DNA of 57,063 nucleotides from Salinicola halophyticus (GTDB taxonomy: Bacteria > Pseudomonadota > Gammaproteobacteria > Pseudomonadales > Halomonadaceae): contig NZ_PZJN01000001.1 in assembly GCF_003206695.1 (NCBI RefSeq), positions 309,475 through 366,537 on the forward strand, given 5' to 3'. Within the stretch, counting starts at the first letter, position 1; each line of letters starts with the position of its first letter. The notes beneath the pieces were generated by a model, which was not told where the DNA came from, searched no databases, and was given only the letters and a program-made list of their open reading frames with translations. A program made the translations under genes and the position numbers. Below are positions 1 to 9,248 of the stretch, piece after piece.

Positions 1-57
1 CTCGCGGGGTTTTCGTAGGTCCTGCCAGACACGCTCCGGCATCAGCAGGAGCGCGTG

Positions 58-78
58 GATCAGCGGCGTGCGCTGATC
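58..78 (-). terminator. Hairpin at the end of rplS
   Basis: An 8-bp perfect inverted repeat (GATCAGCG / CGCTGATC) with a 5-nt loop overlaps the rplS stop codon. No T-run follows on the minus strand within the window, so it may be an attenuated or Rho-assisted end, or an mRNA-stabilising stem, rather than a full intrinsic terminator. Nothing else is recognisable in bases 1-57. Confidence 0.4.
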
Positions 79-433
79 AGCCCAGCTTTTCCTTGATCCG
101 CGCAGACTTGCCGCTACGCTCACGAAGATAGTACAGCTTGGCCTGACGCACGTCACCGCGACGCTTGACTTCGATACCGGCCACCAGCGGGCTGTAGGTC
201 TGGAAGGTACGCTCGACGCCGACACCGTGGGAAATCTTGCGCACGGTGAAAGCGGAGTTGAGGCCGCGATTACGCTTGCCAATAACGACGCCTTCGAAAG
301 CCTGCAGACGTTCACGAGTCCCTTCCACCACCTTGACCTGGACGATGATGGTATCGCCGGGCGCGAACGGCGGGATTTCCTTGCTCATCTGCTCGTTTTC
401 GAGCGCCTGGATCACCTTGCTCTTGCTACTCAT
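77..433 (-). CDS. rplS: 50S ribosomal protein L19
   Basis: L19 is a 23S rRNA-binding protein at the interface of the 50S and 30S subunits. The 118-residue protein covers the full family length, with the typical FEGVVI, GVERTF and RRGDVR-AKLYYLR segments. The reading frame stays open further upstream, but the start at 433 is preceded by GAGGAG and matches the family N-terminus. It is the last gene of the conserved order rpsP-rimM-trmD-rplS and is probably co-transcribed with those genes, although 121 bp separate it from trmD, so an internal promoter or processing site is possible. Confidence 0.97.
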   Translation of the reverse strand: MSSKSKVIQALENEQMSKEIPPFAPGDTIIVQVKVVEGTRERLQAFEGVVIGKRNRGLNSAFTVRKISHGVGVERTFQTYSPLVAGIEVKRRGDVRQAKLYYLRERSGKSARIKEKLG

Positions 434-554
434 GTCTTGCTCCTCGTTTGAAAAACATCCCTGGAGGACGTTTCGTGATCCCGGCGCCCGCCAAAAGAGA
501 GTCGGGGCGGAATCGGACTCGTGGGTGACGCATACAGGCCGATTCGATCGCGCC

Positions 555-1334
555 TCATGCACCGCCGTCGCGGGAGGCAGGGCTTTCCGCGACGTGTTCA
601 TCGATGAATTCATCGAGCAGCTGACGCTGTTCGCGATCCAACGTTCGGCTCTCCAACAGATCCGGACGCCTGAGCCAAGTGCGCCCGAGAGATTGCTTCA
701 GTCGCCAGCGGCGAATCCACTCGTGATTGCCGCTGAGCAGCACGTCCGGCACCCGGTGACCATCGATCACTTCGGGCCGCGTGTAGTGCGGACAGTCCAG
801 CAGGCCATCGGCGAACGAATCTTCGCTGGCCGACGCCTCATGTCCCAGCACGCCCGGCACTTCGCGGGCCAGCGCATCGATCATCACCATGGCCGGCAAC
901 TCGCCGCCGCTGAGCACGTAGTCGCCGATCGACCACTCTTCATCGATATCGGCCTCGACAACGCGCTCGTCGATCCCTTCGTAACGCCCCGCCACGACGA
1001 TCAATCCGTCACGCGACGCCAGCTCGCGAGCCCCGGCCTGATCCAGCCTGCGCCCCTGAGGCGAGAGATAGATCACGCGAGGCCGATGACCGGCCGCTTC
1101 GGCGCCGGCACGCGCGTCGGCCAATGCACCGCGCAACGTATCGACCTTCATCAGCATGCCTGGGCCGCCGCCATAAGGACGATCGTCGACAGTGCGATGC
1201 CGATCCGAGGCGTAATCTCGAGGGTTCCAGAAAGCCATTTCCAGCAACCCGCGTTCCACGGCACGTCCGGTAACGCCATGCCGGGTAATGGCCTCGAACA
1301 TCTCCGGAAACAGGGAGACGACACCAATCCACAC
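555..1334 (-). CDS. trmD: tRNA (guanine-37-N1)-methyltransferase
   Basis: TrmD uses S-adenosylmethionine to methylate G37 next to the anticodon, which prevents +1 frameshifting. The protein (259 residues) carries the knotted SPOUT-fold signatures: GGPGMLMK, the YLSPQGR loop, [10 protein letters not shown] and the [11 protein letters not shown] cofactor-binding stretch. The start is taken as GTG at 1334: AGGAG lies 9 nt upstream and the product then begins [13 protein letters not shown] as in other TrmD proteins. An upstream ATG in frame would add 22 unsupported residues. It follows rimM after 47 bp. Confidence 0.96.
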   Translation of the reverse strand: MWIGVVSLFPEMFEAITRHGVTGRAVERGLLEMAFWNPRDYASDRHRTVDDRPYGGGPGMLMKVDTLRGALADARAGAEAAGHRPRVIYLSPQGRRLDQAGARELASRDGLIVVAGRYEGIDERVVEADIDEEWSIGDYVLSGGELPAMVMIDALAREVPGVLGHEASASEDSFADGLLDCPHYTRPEVIDGHRVPDVLLSGNHEWIRRWRLKQSLGRTWLRRPDLLESRTLDREQRQLLDEFIDEHVAESPASRDGGA

Positions 1335-1381
1335 GGTACGCTTCTCCTGGCCGCCGGCCGCCAACCCCTCGATTCCCGAGG

Positions 1382-2011
1382 TCAGAAGGACGGATCCCAC
1401 TCCACGATCATGGACTGCGCGCCGAGATCGACCTGAACGATCACGTCGTCAGGCAAAAACGGCAGCAACCGTTCTCGATCATCGAGGCTACCCTCGGAGG
1501 GTTTGATCACCAGCACATCGTTGGCGCCGGTCTCGAACAGATGATCGACTCGCCCCAGCTTGACGCCATCACGGGTCGAAACCTCGAGGCCTTCCAGCTG
1601 GTGCCAGTAATATTCGCCGCTATCCAGTTCAGGTAGCGCCGTCTTCTCCATCAACACCTCGGCACCGGCCCACTGCTCGGCCAGCTCTCGGGTGTCGATA
1701 CCTTCCAGTCGTACCACCAAACCCTTGCCCTGGGGCCGCGCATCGAGCAGGCGCCGTGTCTGGCGCTCGCCGTGCATCGACAACACCCATGTCGGATAGT
1801 CGAAGATGCCCTCGGCCGGGCTGGAGTACGAATAGACCTTGAGCCAACCTTTCACACCGTGCGGACTGGTCAGACGCCCCAGCACCACATGCTGCGCCTC
1901 CTCGCCCTGCCTGGAGTCAGCCTGTTCGGCATTGCCCTGCGTGGACTTATCCTGCGTGGATTTGTCCAGACTGGGCTTGTCCTGATCGGGCTCGCGAGAC
2001 GCTTGCGGCAT
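1382..2011 (-). CDS. rimM: Ribosome maturation factor RimM with an unusual N-terminal repeat
   Basis: RimM binds S19 in the 30S head and helps late 16S rRNA processing. The core starts near residue 42 ([18 protein letters not shown]) and runs through the RimM domain and the PRC-barrel (around [12 protein letters not shown]) to the C-terminus. At 209 residues it is about 35 longer than usual. The excess is a hydrophilic N-terminal tail made of pentapeptide-like units ([15 protein letters not shown]), encoded by a 15-bp tandem repeat at 1936-1995. The start lies 11 bp after the rpsP stop without a strong Shine-Dalgarno sequence, suggesting translational coupling. A later start that skips the tail is not excluded. 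Confidence 0.93.
   Translation of the reverse strand: MPQASREPDQDKPSLDKSTQDKSTQGNAEQADSRQGEEAQHVVLGRLTSPHGVKGWLKVYSYSSPAEGIFDYPTWVLSMHGERQTRRLLDARPQGKGLVVRLEGIDTRELAEQWAGAEVLMEKTALPELDSGEYYWHQLEGLEVSTRDGVKLGRVDHLFETGANDVLVIKPSEGSLDDRERLLPFLPDDVIVQVDLGAQSMIVEWDPSF
1936..1995. repeat. 15-bp degenerate tandem repeat, 4 units
   Basis: Four consecutive 15-bp units begin CCTGCGTGGAC, CCTGCGTGGAT, CCAGACTGGGC and CCTGATCGGGC. They lie inside the 5' end of rimM and encode its extra N-terminal pentads. One of a series of period-15 arrays in this window. Confidence 0.75.
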
Positions 2012-2022
2012 GACGATCGAAC

Positions 2023-2274
2023 TCAGGCCTGAGCCTTGCGAGCTTCTTTGACCAGCTCGGCGACGCGCTCGGAGACCTGCGCACCCTGAGACTGCCAGTG
2101 GGTGACGCGGTCCAGATCGACGCGCAGACGCTCTTCCTGGCCGCGAGCGACCGGATTGAAGAAGCCGACGCGCTCGATGAAGCGGCCGTCGCGAGAAACG
2201 CGAGAGTCGCTGACGGTCAGGTGATAGAAGGGACGCTTCTTGGCGCCACCACGTGCCAGACGAATGGTTACCAT
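2023..2274 (-). CDS. rpsP: 30S ribosomal protein S16
   Basis: S16 is an early-assembling 30S protein. The 83-residue product matches the family throughout ([41 protein letters not shown]). It is the first gene of the rpsP-rimM-trmD-rplS operon and has a good promoter candidate about 85 bp upstream. Confidence 0.98.
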   Translation of the reverse strand: MVTIRLARGGAKKRPFYHLTVSDSRVSRDGRFIERVGFFNPVARGQEERLRVDLDRVTHWQSQGAQVSERVAELVKEARKAQA

Positions 2275-2358
2275 TGCGTTGATAATCCTTCGGTTAAGTT
2301 AATCGTTACGCCACGAAATCAAGTCTTCTCGAACACTAGCCCGAGACGAAGACGCAGC

Positions 2359-2387
2359 ATTCTACGGAAAAGGCCGCGTCTTGGGAA
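2359..2387 (-). promoter_or_regulatory. Candidate sigma-70 promoter of the rpsP operon
   Basis: On the minus strand TTCCCA (-35) and TAGAAT (-10) are separated by 17 bp. Transcription would begin near 2352, giving a leader of about 78 nt before rpsP. Each hexamer deviates from consensus (4/6 and 5/6), but spacing and position are right. Confidence 0.55.
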
Positions 2388-2448
2388 CCTTTTGTTGAGA
2401 TCGGCGAAAGCGTCGATCCCGAAGCGGGTGCCGAGTCCAGCGCAAGCC

Positions 2449-3882
2449 TCAGCGGCGCGGAAAACCGCCGCCGCCCATGCCACCCATACCCCCGGGACCG
2501 CCCATGCCACCAGGACCGCCCGGGCCTCCGGGACCACCCCCGCCCATCATGCCGGACATCCCGCGCATCATCTTTTGCATGCCGCCCTTCTGCCCGGCTT
2601 TTTTCATCATCTTCTGCATCTGCTTGTGCTGTTTGAGCAGACGGTTGAGATCCGGCACCTGGAGGCCAGCGCCGGTGGCGATACGGCGCTTGCGCGAGCC
2701 ATTGATGATCTCGGGCTTGCGACGTTCCTGAGGCGTCATCGAGTTGATCAGCGTCTCGAGCTTGCCGAACTCCTGCTCGGCGCCCTTGTTCTGAGCCATA
2801 TCCGCCATCTGCCCCATGCCCGGCATCTTGGACATCAACCCGCCCATGCCACCCATCTTCTTGAGCTGCTGGAGCTGATCGCGGAAGTCCTCGAGATCGA
2901 ACCCCTGACCCTTCTTGACCTTCTTGGCCAGGCGTTCGGCCTTGCCCTTGTCGACGTTGCGCTCGGCTTCCTCGATCAGCGACAGCATGTCGCCCATGCC
3001 GAGAATGCGCGAGGCCACGCGATCGGGGTGAAAGGGTTCGAGAGCATCGACCTTCTCGCCCATGCCCATGAACTTGATCGGCTTGCCGGTGACATGACGG
3101 ACCGACAGGGCGGCACCGCCACGCGCGTCACCGTCGGCCTTGGTCAGGATCACCCCGGTCAGCGGCAGGGCATCACTGAACGCCTTGGCGGTATTGGCGG
3201 CATCCTGACCGGTCATGGCGTCGACGACGAAAAGCGTCTCCTGCGGCTGAATCGCCTGATTCAGCGCCTGGATTTCGGCCATCATCGCCTCGTCCACCGC
3301 GAGTCGGCCGGCGGTATCGACGATCACCACGTCATGGAACTGGATCTTGGCGTGCTTGATCGCCGCCTCGGCGATCGCCACCGGCTGCTGGGCGCTGGTC
3401 GACGGAAAGAAATCGACCTCGACTTCTTTCGCCAGCGTCTCGAGCTGATCGATGGCCGCGGGGCGATAGACGTCGGCCGAGACCACCAGCACTTTCTTGT
3501 TCTCGCGCTCGCGCAGATACTTGGCCAGCTTGGCCACGGACGTGGTCTTGCCCGCGCCCTGCAGACCGGCCATCAGCACCACGGCGGGCGAACCGCGCAG
3601 CGTTAGCGATTCATTGGCCTGACCCATGATCGCTTCCAGCTCCTGCTGGACGATCTTGACGAACTGCTGACCCGGCGAGAGGCTTTTCGACACCTCCTGC
3701 CCGACCGCCCGTTCGCGAACGCGGTCGACGAAATCCTTGACCACCGGCAGCGCGACGTCCGCTTCCAGTAGCGCCCGGCGCACTTCACGCAGGGTGTCCT
3801 TGATGTTGTCTTCGGTCAGACGCGCCTGGCCGGTGATCGACTTGAGCGTCTGCGAGAGGCGATTGGAGAGACTTTCGAACAT
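2449..3882 (-). CDS. ffh: Signal recognition particle GTPase Ffh (SRP54)
   Basis: Ffh binds 4.5S RNA and signal sequences of nascent membrane proteins and docks with FtsY. Order of domains in the 477 residues: N-domain helices (1-90), G-domain with P-loop GLQGAGKTTSVAKLA near 107, DTAGR near 190 and TKADGDARGG near 248, then the methionine-rich M-domain from about 320. The extreme C-terminus is a Met/Gly/Pro tract of about 45 residues ending FPRR, longer and more glycine-rich than in many relatives. It is transcribed toward the rpsP operon, with 174 bp between. Confidence 0.97.
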   Translation of the reverse strand: MFESLSNRLSQTLKSITGQARLTEDNIKDTLREVRRALLEADVALPVVKDFVDRVRERAVGQEVSKSLSPGQQFVKIVQQELEAIMGQANESLTLRGSPAVVLMAGLQGAGKTTSVAKLAKYLRERENKKVLVVSADVYRPAAIDQLETLAKEVEVDFFPSTSAQQPVAIAEAAIKHAKIQFHDVVIVDTAGRLAVDEAMMAEIQALNQAIQPQETLFVVDAMTGQDAANTAKAFSDALPLTGVILTKADGDARGGAALSVRHVTGKPIKFMGMGEKVDALEPFHPDRVASRILGMGDMLSLIEEAERNVDKGKAERLAKKVKKGQGFDLEDFRDQLQQLKKMGGMGGLMSKMPGMGQMADMAQNKGAEQEFGKLETLINSMTPQERRKPEIINGSRKRRIATGAGLQVPDLNRLLKQHKQMQKMMKKAGQKGGMQKMMRGMSGMMGGGGPGGPGGPGGMGGPGGMGGMGGGGFPRR

Positions 3883-4220
3883 GTAACGCTCCGGGCGACG
3901 ATGCCTGGCGCCACCGTTGCTCGAAACAAGCTCGCGGCGCCGCTAGAAGGAATGTGGCAAGCATTATACGCATGGATGGCGCTTGGCTCCATGCAGCGAG
4001 ATCGGGAGAGGCGATCACCGAACCGGCGGCTAACGAGTCCGCAAGGCAAAGCGCGAGGAGAGAGGCTATCGCTGGGCGAGGTGGCGGTGATTGGGTATAG
4101 TAGCCGCGAAACGCGACTGGCTATCATCTAGCCAACCCGCACCTTAAATTCTTTCATCGTCATGGCGGCTGCTAGCCACGATCCGCTAGTCAGAAGACCG
4201 CCCACGAGGCCAAAACACCG
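3883..4220. other. Divergent intergenic region, ffh / CcsA-like gene
   Basis: 338 bp between two divergent genes. It holds a promoter candidate for ffh (3963-3991, minus). On the plus strand a TATAGT at 4096-4101 could be a -10 for the CcsA-like gene, but no convincing -35 precedes it. No other gene or strong hairpin is seen. Confidence 0.5.
3963..3991 (-). promoter_or_regulatory. Candidate sigma-70 promoter of ffh
   Basis: A perfect TATAAT on the minus strand (3963-3968) has a weak -35 (TGGAGC, 3986-3991) at 17 bp. The predicted start is about 75 bp before the ffh ATG. Confidence 0.5.
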
Positions 4221-5024
4221 ATGCCGGCGCTTCCTTTCGCCCTTGTCGCCATTATCTGCTATCTCGCCGCTGGGCTATGGCAAAGCCTGAGCCTCGCCCG
4301 CCGCGTGACCGAACGCCCGAACTGGGTTCGCGGGGCAGGGCTGATCGCCCTGGTCTGCCACAGCCTCATCGTTGGCCTGGCCATCATCGGCCCGCAAGGG
4401 CTGCACCTGGGGCTAACCCAGAGCGCCGCGCTGGTCGGCTGGCTGGTCGTGGCGCTGCTGCTGCTGGCCAGCTTGTTCAAGCCCGTGCTAAATGCCGGCG
4501 TATGCGTCTTTCCGCTGGCCGCGGTCACCATCGTCGGCGTCGTCGGCATGCCGAGCCGAATGATCGAATCCGGCGTTTCTCCCGGTCTCTACTTTCATAT
4601 TCTGAGTTCGATCGCGGCGTTCTCGTTTCTCGCCATCGCCGCCGTTCAGGCGGCGCTGCTGGGCTTTCAGCACCACGAGCTCAAACGCCGCCACACTGGC
4701 GGCATCGTTCAGGTCCTGCCACCGCTGACCCGCATGGAACAGCTGCTTTTCGAACTGATCTGGTGCGGCATGCTGCTGCTGACGGTCGCCATCGTCAGCG
4801 GCTTTTTGTTCGTCGACAACCTGTTCGCCCAGCATCTGGCCCACAAGACCATTCTGTCGCTGCTGGCATGGCTGATCTTCGCCGGTCTGCTGGCAGGCCA
4901 TCACTACCTGGGCTGGCGTGGCCAGAAGGCGGTGCGCTGGACACTGGCCGGCGCCGCCGTGCTGGTGCTGGCCTTCTTCGGCACCAAGTTCGTGCTCGAA
5001 TACATCTTCCATTACAACGCCTGA
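4221..5024 (+). CDS. CcsA/YpjD-like cytochrome c assembly family membrane protein
   Basis: An integral membrane protein of 267 residues with about eight hydrophobic segments. It resembles E. coli YpjD (similar size, also next to ffh) and the CcsA/CcmF/CcmC haem-handling superfamily. Family-like features include the FHILSSIAAFSFLAIA helix, a histidine pair in the loop after it (GFQHHELKR) and the HLAHKTILSLLAWLIF / AGHHYLGWRG helices, whose histidines could hold haem. The tryptophan-rich WWD motif of true CcsA/CcmF proteins is not evident. The ffh-ypjD-corB order is conserved in enterics. Actual substrate unknown. Confidence 0.85.
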   Translation: MPALPFALVAIICYLAAGLWQSLSLARRVTERPNWVRGAGLIALVCHSLIVGLAIIGPQGLHLGLTQSAALVGWLVVALLLLASLFKPVLNAGVCVFPLAAVTIVGVVGMPSRMIESGVSPGLYFHILSSIAAFSFLAIAAVQAALLGFQHHELKRRHTGGIVQVLPPLTRMEQLLFELIWCGMLLLTVAIVSGFLFVDNLFAQHLAHKTILSLLAWLIFAGLLAGHHYLGWRGQKAVRWTLAGAAVLVLAFFGTKFVLEYIFHYNA

Positions 5025-5131
5025 TCGGCACACCAAGCCGATAGGCGCAACCGGTTCGGCCATCGGCAACGTTGACAGCGTTCAGCCAACGCCCTACAAC
5101 AATCTGACAACTCCACGAGGAATTCCCCGCC

Positions 5132-6415
5132 TTGAGCGATGACATGCCCTTGGGCCTCATGCTGGGCCTGCTCTTCATCCTGGTTTGCCTTTCAGCATTC
5201 TTCTCCAGTTCCGAAACCGGCATGATGTCGATCAATCGATATCGGCTGAATCATCGAGCCAATGCCGGATCCCGCTCGGCCATTCGTGTCGTCGAACTGC
5301 TCAAGCGCCCCGACCGTCTGCTGGGCGTGATCCTGATCGGCAACAATCTGGTCAACAACCTCGCTGCCTCCATCGCCACCATCGTCGCCATTCACTTCTT
5401 CGGTGACGTCTCCGGTCCGGCGATCGCCACTCTGGTGCTGACGATCGTGGTGCTGATTTTCGGCGAGGTGACGCCCAAGACCTACGCGGCAATCAAGCCC
5501 GATCGCGTCGCGCTCCCCGCCTCGCTGATACTGGCCCCGCTGTTGCGGCTGTTCTATCCCGTCGTGTGGCTGGTCAATGCCGTCTCCAACGGGCTACTGC
5601 GTCTGATGGGCGTACGCCATCTGGATGCCGGCGCCGACAGCCTGACTCGCGACGAACTGCGCAGCGTGGTGCATGAAGCGGGATCGCTGATTCCCGGCCG
5701 TCACCAGGCGATGCTGCTGTCGATCCTCGATCTGGAAAACGTCACCGTCAACGACATCATGGTGCCGCGTCACGAGATCGTCGGCCTCGATCTCGACGAC
5801 GACCTGGAAACCCTGCTGGCCCAGATGCGTCAGAGTCAGCACACTCGACTGCCGATCTTCAAAGGCGACATCAACAACATCATCGGCATTCTGCATCTGC
5901 GCAATGCCGCCCGCTTCCTCTCCAAGCCTGATCTGAATAAGGCCGCGATCGTGCAGGAGGCCCGCGAGCCCTACTTCATCCCCGAGTCGACGCCGCTGCA
6001 TACGCAACTGCTCAACTTCCAGCGGCAGAAGCGCCGGATCGGCGTGGTCGTCGATGAGTACGGTGACGTGCAGGGCCTGGCCACGCTGGAAGATATTCTG
6101 GAAGAGATCGTCGGCGAGTTCACCACCGATGTCGCCGGCACCTATCGCGAGATTCACCCGCAGACGGACGGCGGCTACGTGATCGAAGGCACGGCCAACA
6201 TTCGCGAGGTCAACAAGGCGCTGGGCTGGGAGCTGCCGACCGATGGCCCCAAGACCCTCAACGGCCTGATCCTGGAAGAACTCGAATCCTTCCCCGACGC
6301 CCAAGCCTGCCTGCAGATCGGCACTACGCGCCTCGAGATTCTCGAGATCGGTGACAACCTGATCACTTCAGTACGTTGCTGGCAGCAGGGCGTTCGCCGC
6401 CGCAGCACCGAGTAG
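5132..6415 (+). CDS. CorB/HlyC-CorC family membrane protein with CBS domains
   Basis: 427 residues, close to E. coli YfjD/CorB. An N-terminal CNNM/DUF21 transmembrane domain (about 1-190, three to four helices, with the SSSETGMMSINRYRL and GNNLVNNLAAS signatures) is followed by two CBS domains (about 205-335; NDIMVPRHEI and VVDEYGDVQGLATLEDILEEIVGE) and a CorC_HlyC domain (to 420). Relatives take part in magnesium export or homeostasis. The start is TTG at 5132: the Shine-Dalgarno ACGAGG lies 11 nt before it but 23 nt before the next ATG (5144). The stop is only 7 bp from the end of the convergent transporter gene. Confidence 0.9.
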   Translation: MSDDMPLGLMLGLLFILVCLSAFFSSSETGMMSINRYRLNHRANAGSRSAIRVVELLKRPDRLLGVILIGNNLVNNLAASIATIVAIHFFGDVSGPAIATLVLTIVVLIFGEVTPKTYAAIKPDRVALPASLILAPLLRLFYPVVWLVNAVSNGLLRLMGVRHLDAGADSLTRDELRSVVHEAGSLIPGRHQAMLLSILDLENVTVNDIMVPRHEIVGLDLDDDLETLLAQMRQSQHTRLPIFKGDINNIIGILHLRNAARFLSKPDLNKAAIVQEAREPYFIPESTPLHTQLLNFQRQKRRIGVVVDEYGDVQGLATLEDILEEIVGEFTTDVAGTYREIHPQTDGGYVIEGTANIREVNKALGWELPTDGPKTLNGLILEELESFPDAQACLQIGTTRLEILEIGDNLITSVRCWQQGVRRRSTE

Positions 6416-6422
6416 ACGGATT

Positions 6423-8324
6423 CTAGACCGGGCCGCCCGGATGCTTCGACAGGCTCTGATCGGCCGCGCGCTTGAGCCCCCGAACGCGACGCTCCAGGAT
6501 TCTCCGCGGTGATTGGCCGGCCGGAATCGCCTCCCCGAAGACCAGCAGGATCCGGGCTCGCAGTCGTCGCGGCCGTTTGGTCAGCGCCTTGCCATCCTTG
6601 TTGGAGGTCCACGACCCCCACAAGCCCGACAGCGCCGCCGGCACCACCGGTACCGGGTCCCGCGCCAGCATCAGATCCAGCCCCCGGCGAAAGGCGTGCA
6701 CCTCGCCGTCCGGCGTCAGCCGCCCCTCCGGAAAGACCATCACCACTTCACCGTTGCGCAGTGCTCGACTGACCTCTTCCAGGGCACGACGGACGCCGCC
6801 CGGGTCCCGTCGATCGGAGTCGACGGGAATCGCCCCGGCGATTCGGAAAAACCAGTGAATCCAGGGGTTTTCGTAGATCGGCCGATCCATCATGAAGCGC
6901 AGCGGGCGCGGGCAGGCGCCACCCAGTACCAGGGCATCCATGAAGCTGACGTGATTGCAGACCACTAGCGCGGGGCCGGTCGCTGGGATATGTTGCCGAC
7001 CGCGACAGCGCAGCCGATAGAGCACCTGAACCAGCACAAAGATCAACAGTCGCAGCGCGGGTCGCGGGTTGCGCATCAGCAGCGCCACGCCCACCAGCAG
7101 CGATAGCCACCCGAGGCAGGCGAACAGCACGGTAAGCGACAGCCCCAGCACGCTCAGCATCACGATGCCGAAGACGGCGGACAGAATCATGAACAGCGCG
7201 TTGAGAATATTGTTGGCGGCGATCATGCGGGCGCGACGCTCTTCACGACTGGCCAGCTGCATCAGGGTATAGAGCGGCACGCTGTAGAGACCACCCCCAA
7301 GCCCCACCAGTCCGAGCAGGGTGCTCATGCGCCAGAACTCGGTCAGCGCCAGCAGCTCCGGGAGCGCCAGTGTCTCGCCGCTGAAGTCCGTCTGCGAGGC
7401 CAGCTCGATACCGGAAACCCCGATCACCAGCGCCCCGATCGGCACCAGCCCCAGCTCCAGACGGCCCGCCGACAGTCGCGAGCAGAGCAAGGCGCCGAGC
7501 CCGACCCCTACCGCGAAAGCGCCCAGCAGAAAGCTGACGGCGCCCTCGCTGCCGTGGACGACATCACGCACCCAGGCCGGTAGCTGGGTCAGATAGCAGG
7601 CCCCCAGAAACCAGAAGAAACTGATACCGATCAGTGCCGGACGCACTTTTTTTTCGGCAAGCCCGTCGCGCATGACCTGCCAGGTTCCCGACAGCGGTCG
7701 CCAGGCAACGCGACCGCTGACGCTCGACGGTGCCGGGGGAATCTTGAGACTGGCAGCGACACCGATGATCGCGATGAGAACCAGGCTCCCGGCAATCGCG
7801 GCGCGCTCCAGCGAACCGTCCAGCGATGTCAGCACGCCGGCCAGCAGTGTGCCGAGCAAGATCGACACGAACGTGCCCAGATTGACCCAGGCGTTGCCCT
7901 TGACCAACTCGGTGGCCGCCAGATGCTGCGGCAGAATCGCGTACTTTACCGGGCCGAAAAGCGCTGACTGCGTACCCATCATGAACAGCAGCGCCAGCAG
8001 CAAACCGAATAGTTCGAACCAGACCGCCACCGCGGCGGCGATCATCGTCACCAGCTCAAGCAACTTGAGTCGGCGTACGAGTCGTTGCTTGTCGAGGTGA
8101 TCGGCGAGCGTCCCGCCCCAGGCGGAAAACAGAAAGAAAGGCAGAATGAACAGTCCCGCCGCCAGGTTGTTGAGCAGCCCGGTGTCCCAGCCATAACGGG
8201 GAACCGCGACGAAGGTCAGCAACAGCAGCAGGACGTTCTTGAATAGATTGTCGTTGAAAGCACCCAGCGCCTGGGTCCAGAAGAACGGAGCAAACCGGCG
8301 CTGGGCCAGCAACCCCCGAATCAC
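6423..8324 (-). CDS. MFS lysophospholipid transporter fused to a PlsC-type acyltransferase
   Basis: The 633-residue protein has two parts. Residues 1-420 form a 12-helix MFS module resembling LplT (FFWTQALGAFNDNLFKN, NAWVNLG). Residues about 435-633 form a 1-acylglycerol-phosphate acyltransferase domain with the catalytic NHVSFMD (457-463) and substrate-binding FPEGR (531-535) motifs. This recalls the LplT-Aas lysophospholipid salvage pair of E. coli, but the AMP-binding acyl-ACP synthetase domain of Aas is absent. The GTG start overlaps the TetR stop codon by 4 bp (GTGA), so the two genes are translationally coupled. Likely role: flipping and re-acylating lysophospholipids in the inner membrane. 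Confidence 0.88.
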   Translation of the reverse strand: MIRGLLAQRRFAPFFWTQALGAFNDNLFKNVLLLLLTFVAVPRYGWDTGLLNNLAAGLFILPFFLFSAWGGTLADHLDKQRLVRRLKLLELVTMIAAAVAVWFELFGLLLALLFMMGTQSALFGPVKYAILPQHLAATELVKGNAWVNLGTFVSILLGTLLAGVLTSLDGSLERAAIAGSLVLIAIIGVAASLKIPPAPSSVSGRVAWRPLSGTWQVMRDGLAEKKVRPALIGISFFWFLGACYLTQLPAWVRDVVHGSEGAVSFLLGAFAVGVGLGALLCSRLSAGRLELGLVPIGALVIGVSGIELASQTDFSGETLALPELLALTEFWRMSTLLGLVGLGGGLYSVPLYTLMQLASREERRARMIAANNILNALFMILSAVFGIVMLSVLGLSLTVLFACLGWLSLLVGVALLMRNPRPALRLLIFVLVQVLYRLRCRGRQHIPATGPALVVCNHVSFMDALVLGGACPRPLRFMMDRPIYENPWIHWFFRIAGAIPVDSDRRDPGGVRRALEEVSRALRNGEVVMVFPEGRLTPDGEVHAFRRGLDLMLARDPVPVVPAALSGLWGSWTSNKDGKALTKRPRRLRARILLVFGEAIPAGQSPRRILERRVRGLKRAADQSLSKHPGGPV

Positions 8325-8935
8325 GAAGGATCCGGCAGGTAGCGCAGGCCATTCAGGGTCATCGTCAGCAGCTGATCGAGCAGGTCGCCGGCTTCCATCG
8401 GCTGTCCCTGCCAGTAGCCGAGGCGATCGTTGAGCCCGAGCTGAACCAGACCATGCACGCTGCCCCACAGCGTGCGCGCCATGCGTTTGGCAGCAACGTC
8501 GTCGAGCGCGGGCTGGTATGCCTTGAGAGCGCTTTCGACGCGCAGGAACAGGGCATCGATAATATGGGTCTGGCGTTCGTCCAGCTCCCCTTCGTCCGCC
8601 AGCGGATATTCGAACAGCATCTGCCAACGATGGGGTTCATGCTGGGCGAACTGCCAGTAGGCCATCGCCAGGGCCTTGAGCTGGGGAGTCGGCTCGGCAT
8701 CCTCGAGCCAGGAGACAGCAGCGCCCATACGATCGAGCGTCTCGATATTGACGTACTGGAGCAGGTTGCTGAAGCTGCCGTAGAGTTTGAGCAGCGTGCT
8801 CGGCGCGCAACCCACATCGCGAGCCAGCGAGCGCAGCGACAGCGTGTGCACAGGATTTTCACGTAGCCAGGCATCGCAGGCCGCCATGACCTGAGCATGG
8901 AGCGCCTCGGGGGCGTGCTGTCGCGGTCGAGCCAT
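8321..8935 (-). CDS. TetR-family transcriptional regulator
   Basis: 204 residues. The N-terminal helix-turn-helix spans about 10-60 (LSLRSLARDVGCAPSTLLKLYGSFSNLLQYV), and the C-terminal ligand domain resembles the TetR_C_33-like group (WQFAQHEPHRWQMLFEYPLADE). ATG at 8935 is chosen because GAGGGA lies 5-10 nt upstream and the product starts just before the HTH; the frame stays open further upstream without a good ribosome site. It overlaps the MFS-acyltransferase gene downstream and very probably controls it together with itself. Ligand unknown; a fatty acid or lysophospholipid signal is a guess from context. Confidence 0.87.
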   Translation of the reverse strand: MARPRQHAPEALHAQVMAACDAWLRENPVHTLSLRSLARDVGCAPSTLLKLYGSFSNLLQYVNIETLDRMGAAVSWLEDAEPTPQLKALAMAYWQFAQHEPHRWQMLFEYPLADEGELDERQTHIIDALFLRVESALKAYQPALDDVAAKRMARTLWGSVHGLVQLGLNDRLGYWQGQPMEAGDLLDQLLTMTLNGLRYLPDPS

Positions 8936-9248
8936 AAAATCCCTCGCTCGGAATAGTGTCGAAGTGCTGCCGATGCTGCAAAAGCCGGGAAATCTTGTTG
9001 TCGACTTAAAATCGAACAGCGTTTCCCAGCATATCGCCATACCGTATAAACGCAAGCGCCATGCGCATTAAGGTGACGATTTCGTGAGACTTTTACGTCG
9101 ACCACCAATAGCGGTGTCATGCCCTGGGGTCGTCGCGGCGAGCGCAATAACGTCTTGGCCCCGAACTCTCGGTGGCATACGCTGTGGCCCCTGCCACCCG
9201 ATCACCTGTCATCGATCACCTGTCATCGATTACCAACGAGGAGAGACC
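8936..9248. other. Divergent intergenic region, TetR / SRAP-like gene
   Basis: 313 bp. A weak plus-strand promoter candidate (TTTCCC, 17 bp, TATAAA at 9022-9050) could serve the SRAP-like gene. A 14-bp unit GATCACCTGTCATC occurs twice in tandem at 9200-9227, followed by GATTACC, directly before the ribosome site. No operator palindrome for the TetR protein stands out. Confidence 0.45.

Noticed and set aside
2098-3606. 502-codon open frame on the plus strand opposite ffh
   Set aside because: Antisense shadow of ffh, a clear conserved gene; it lacks a start signal.
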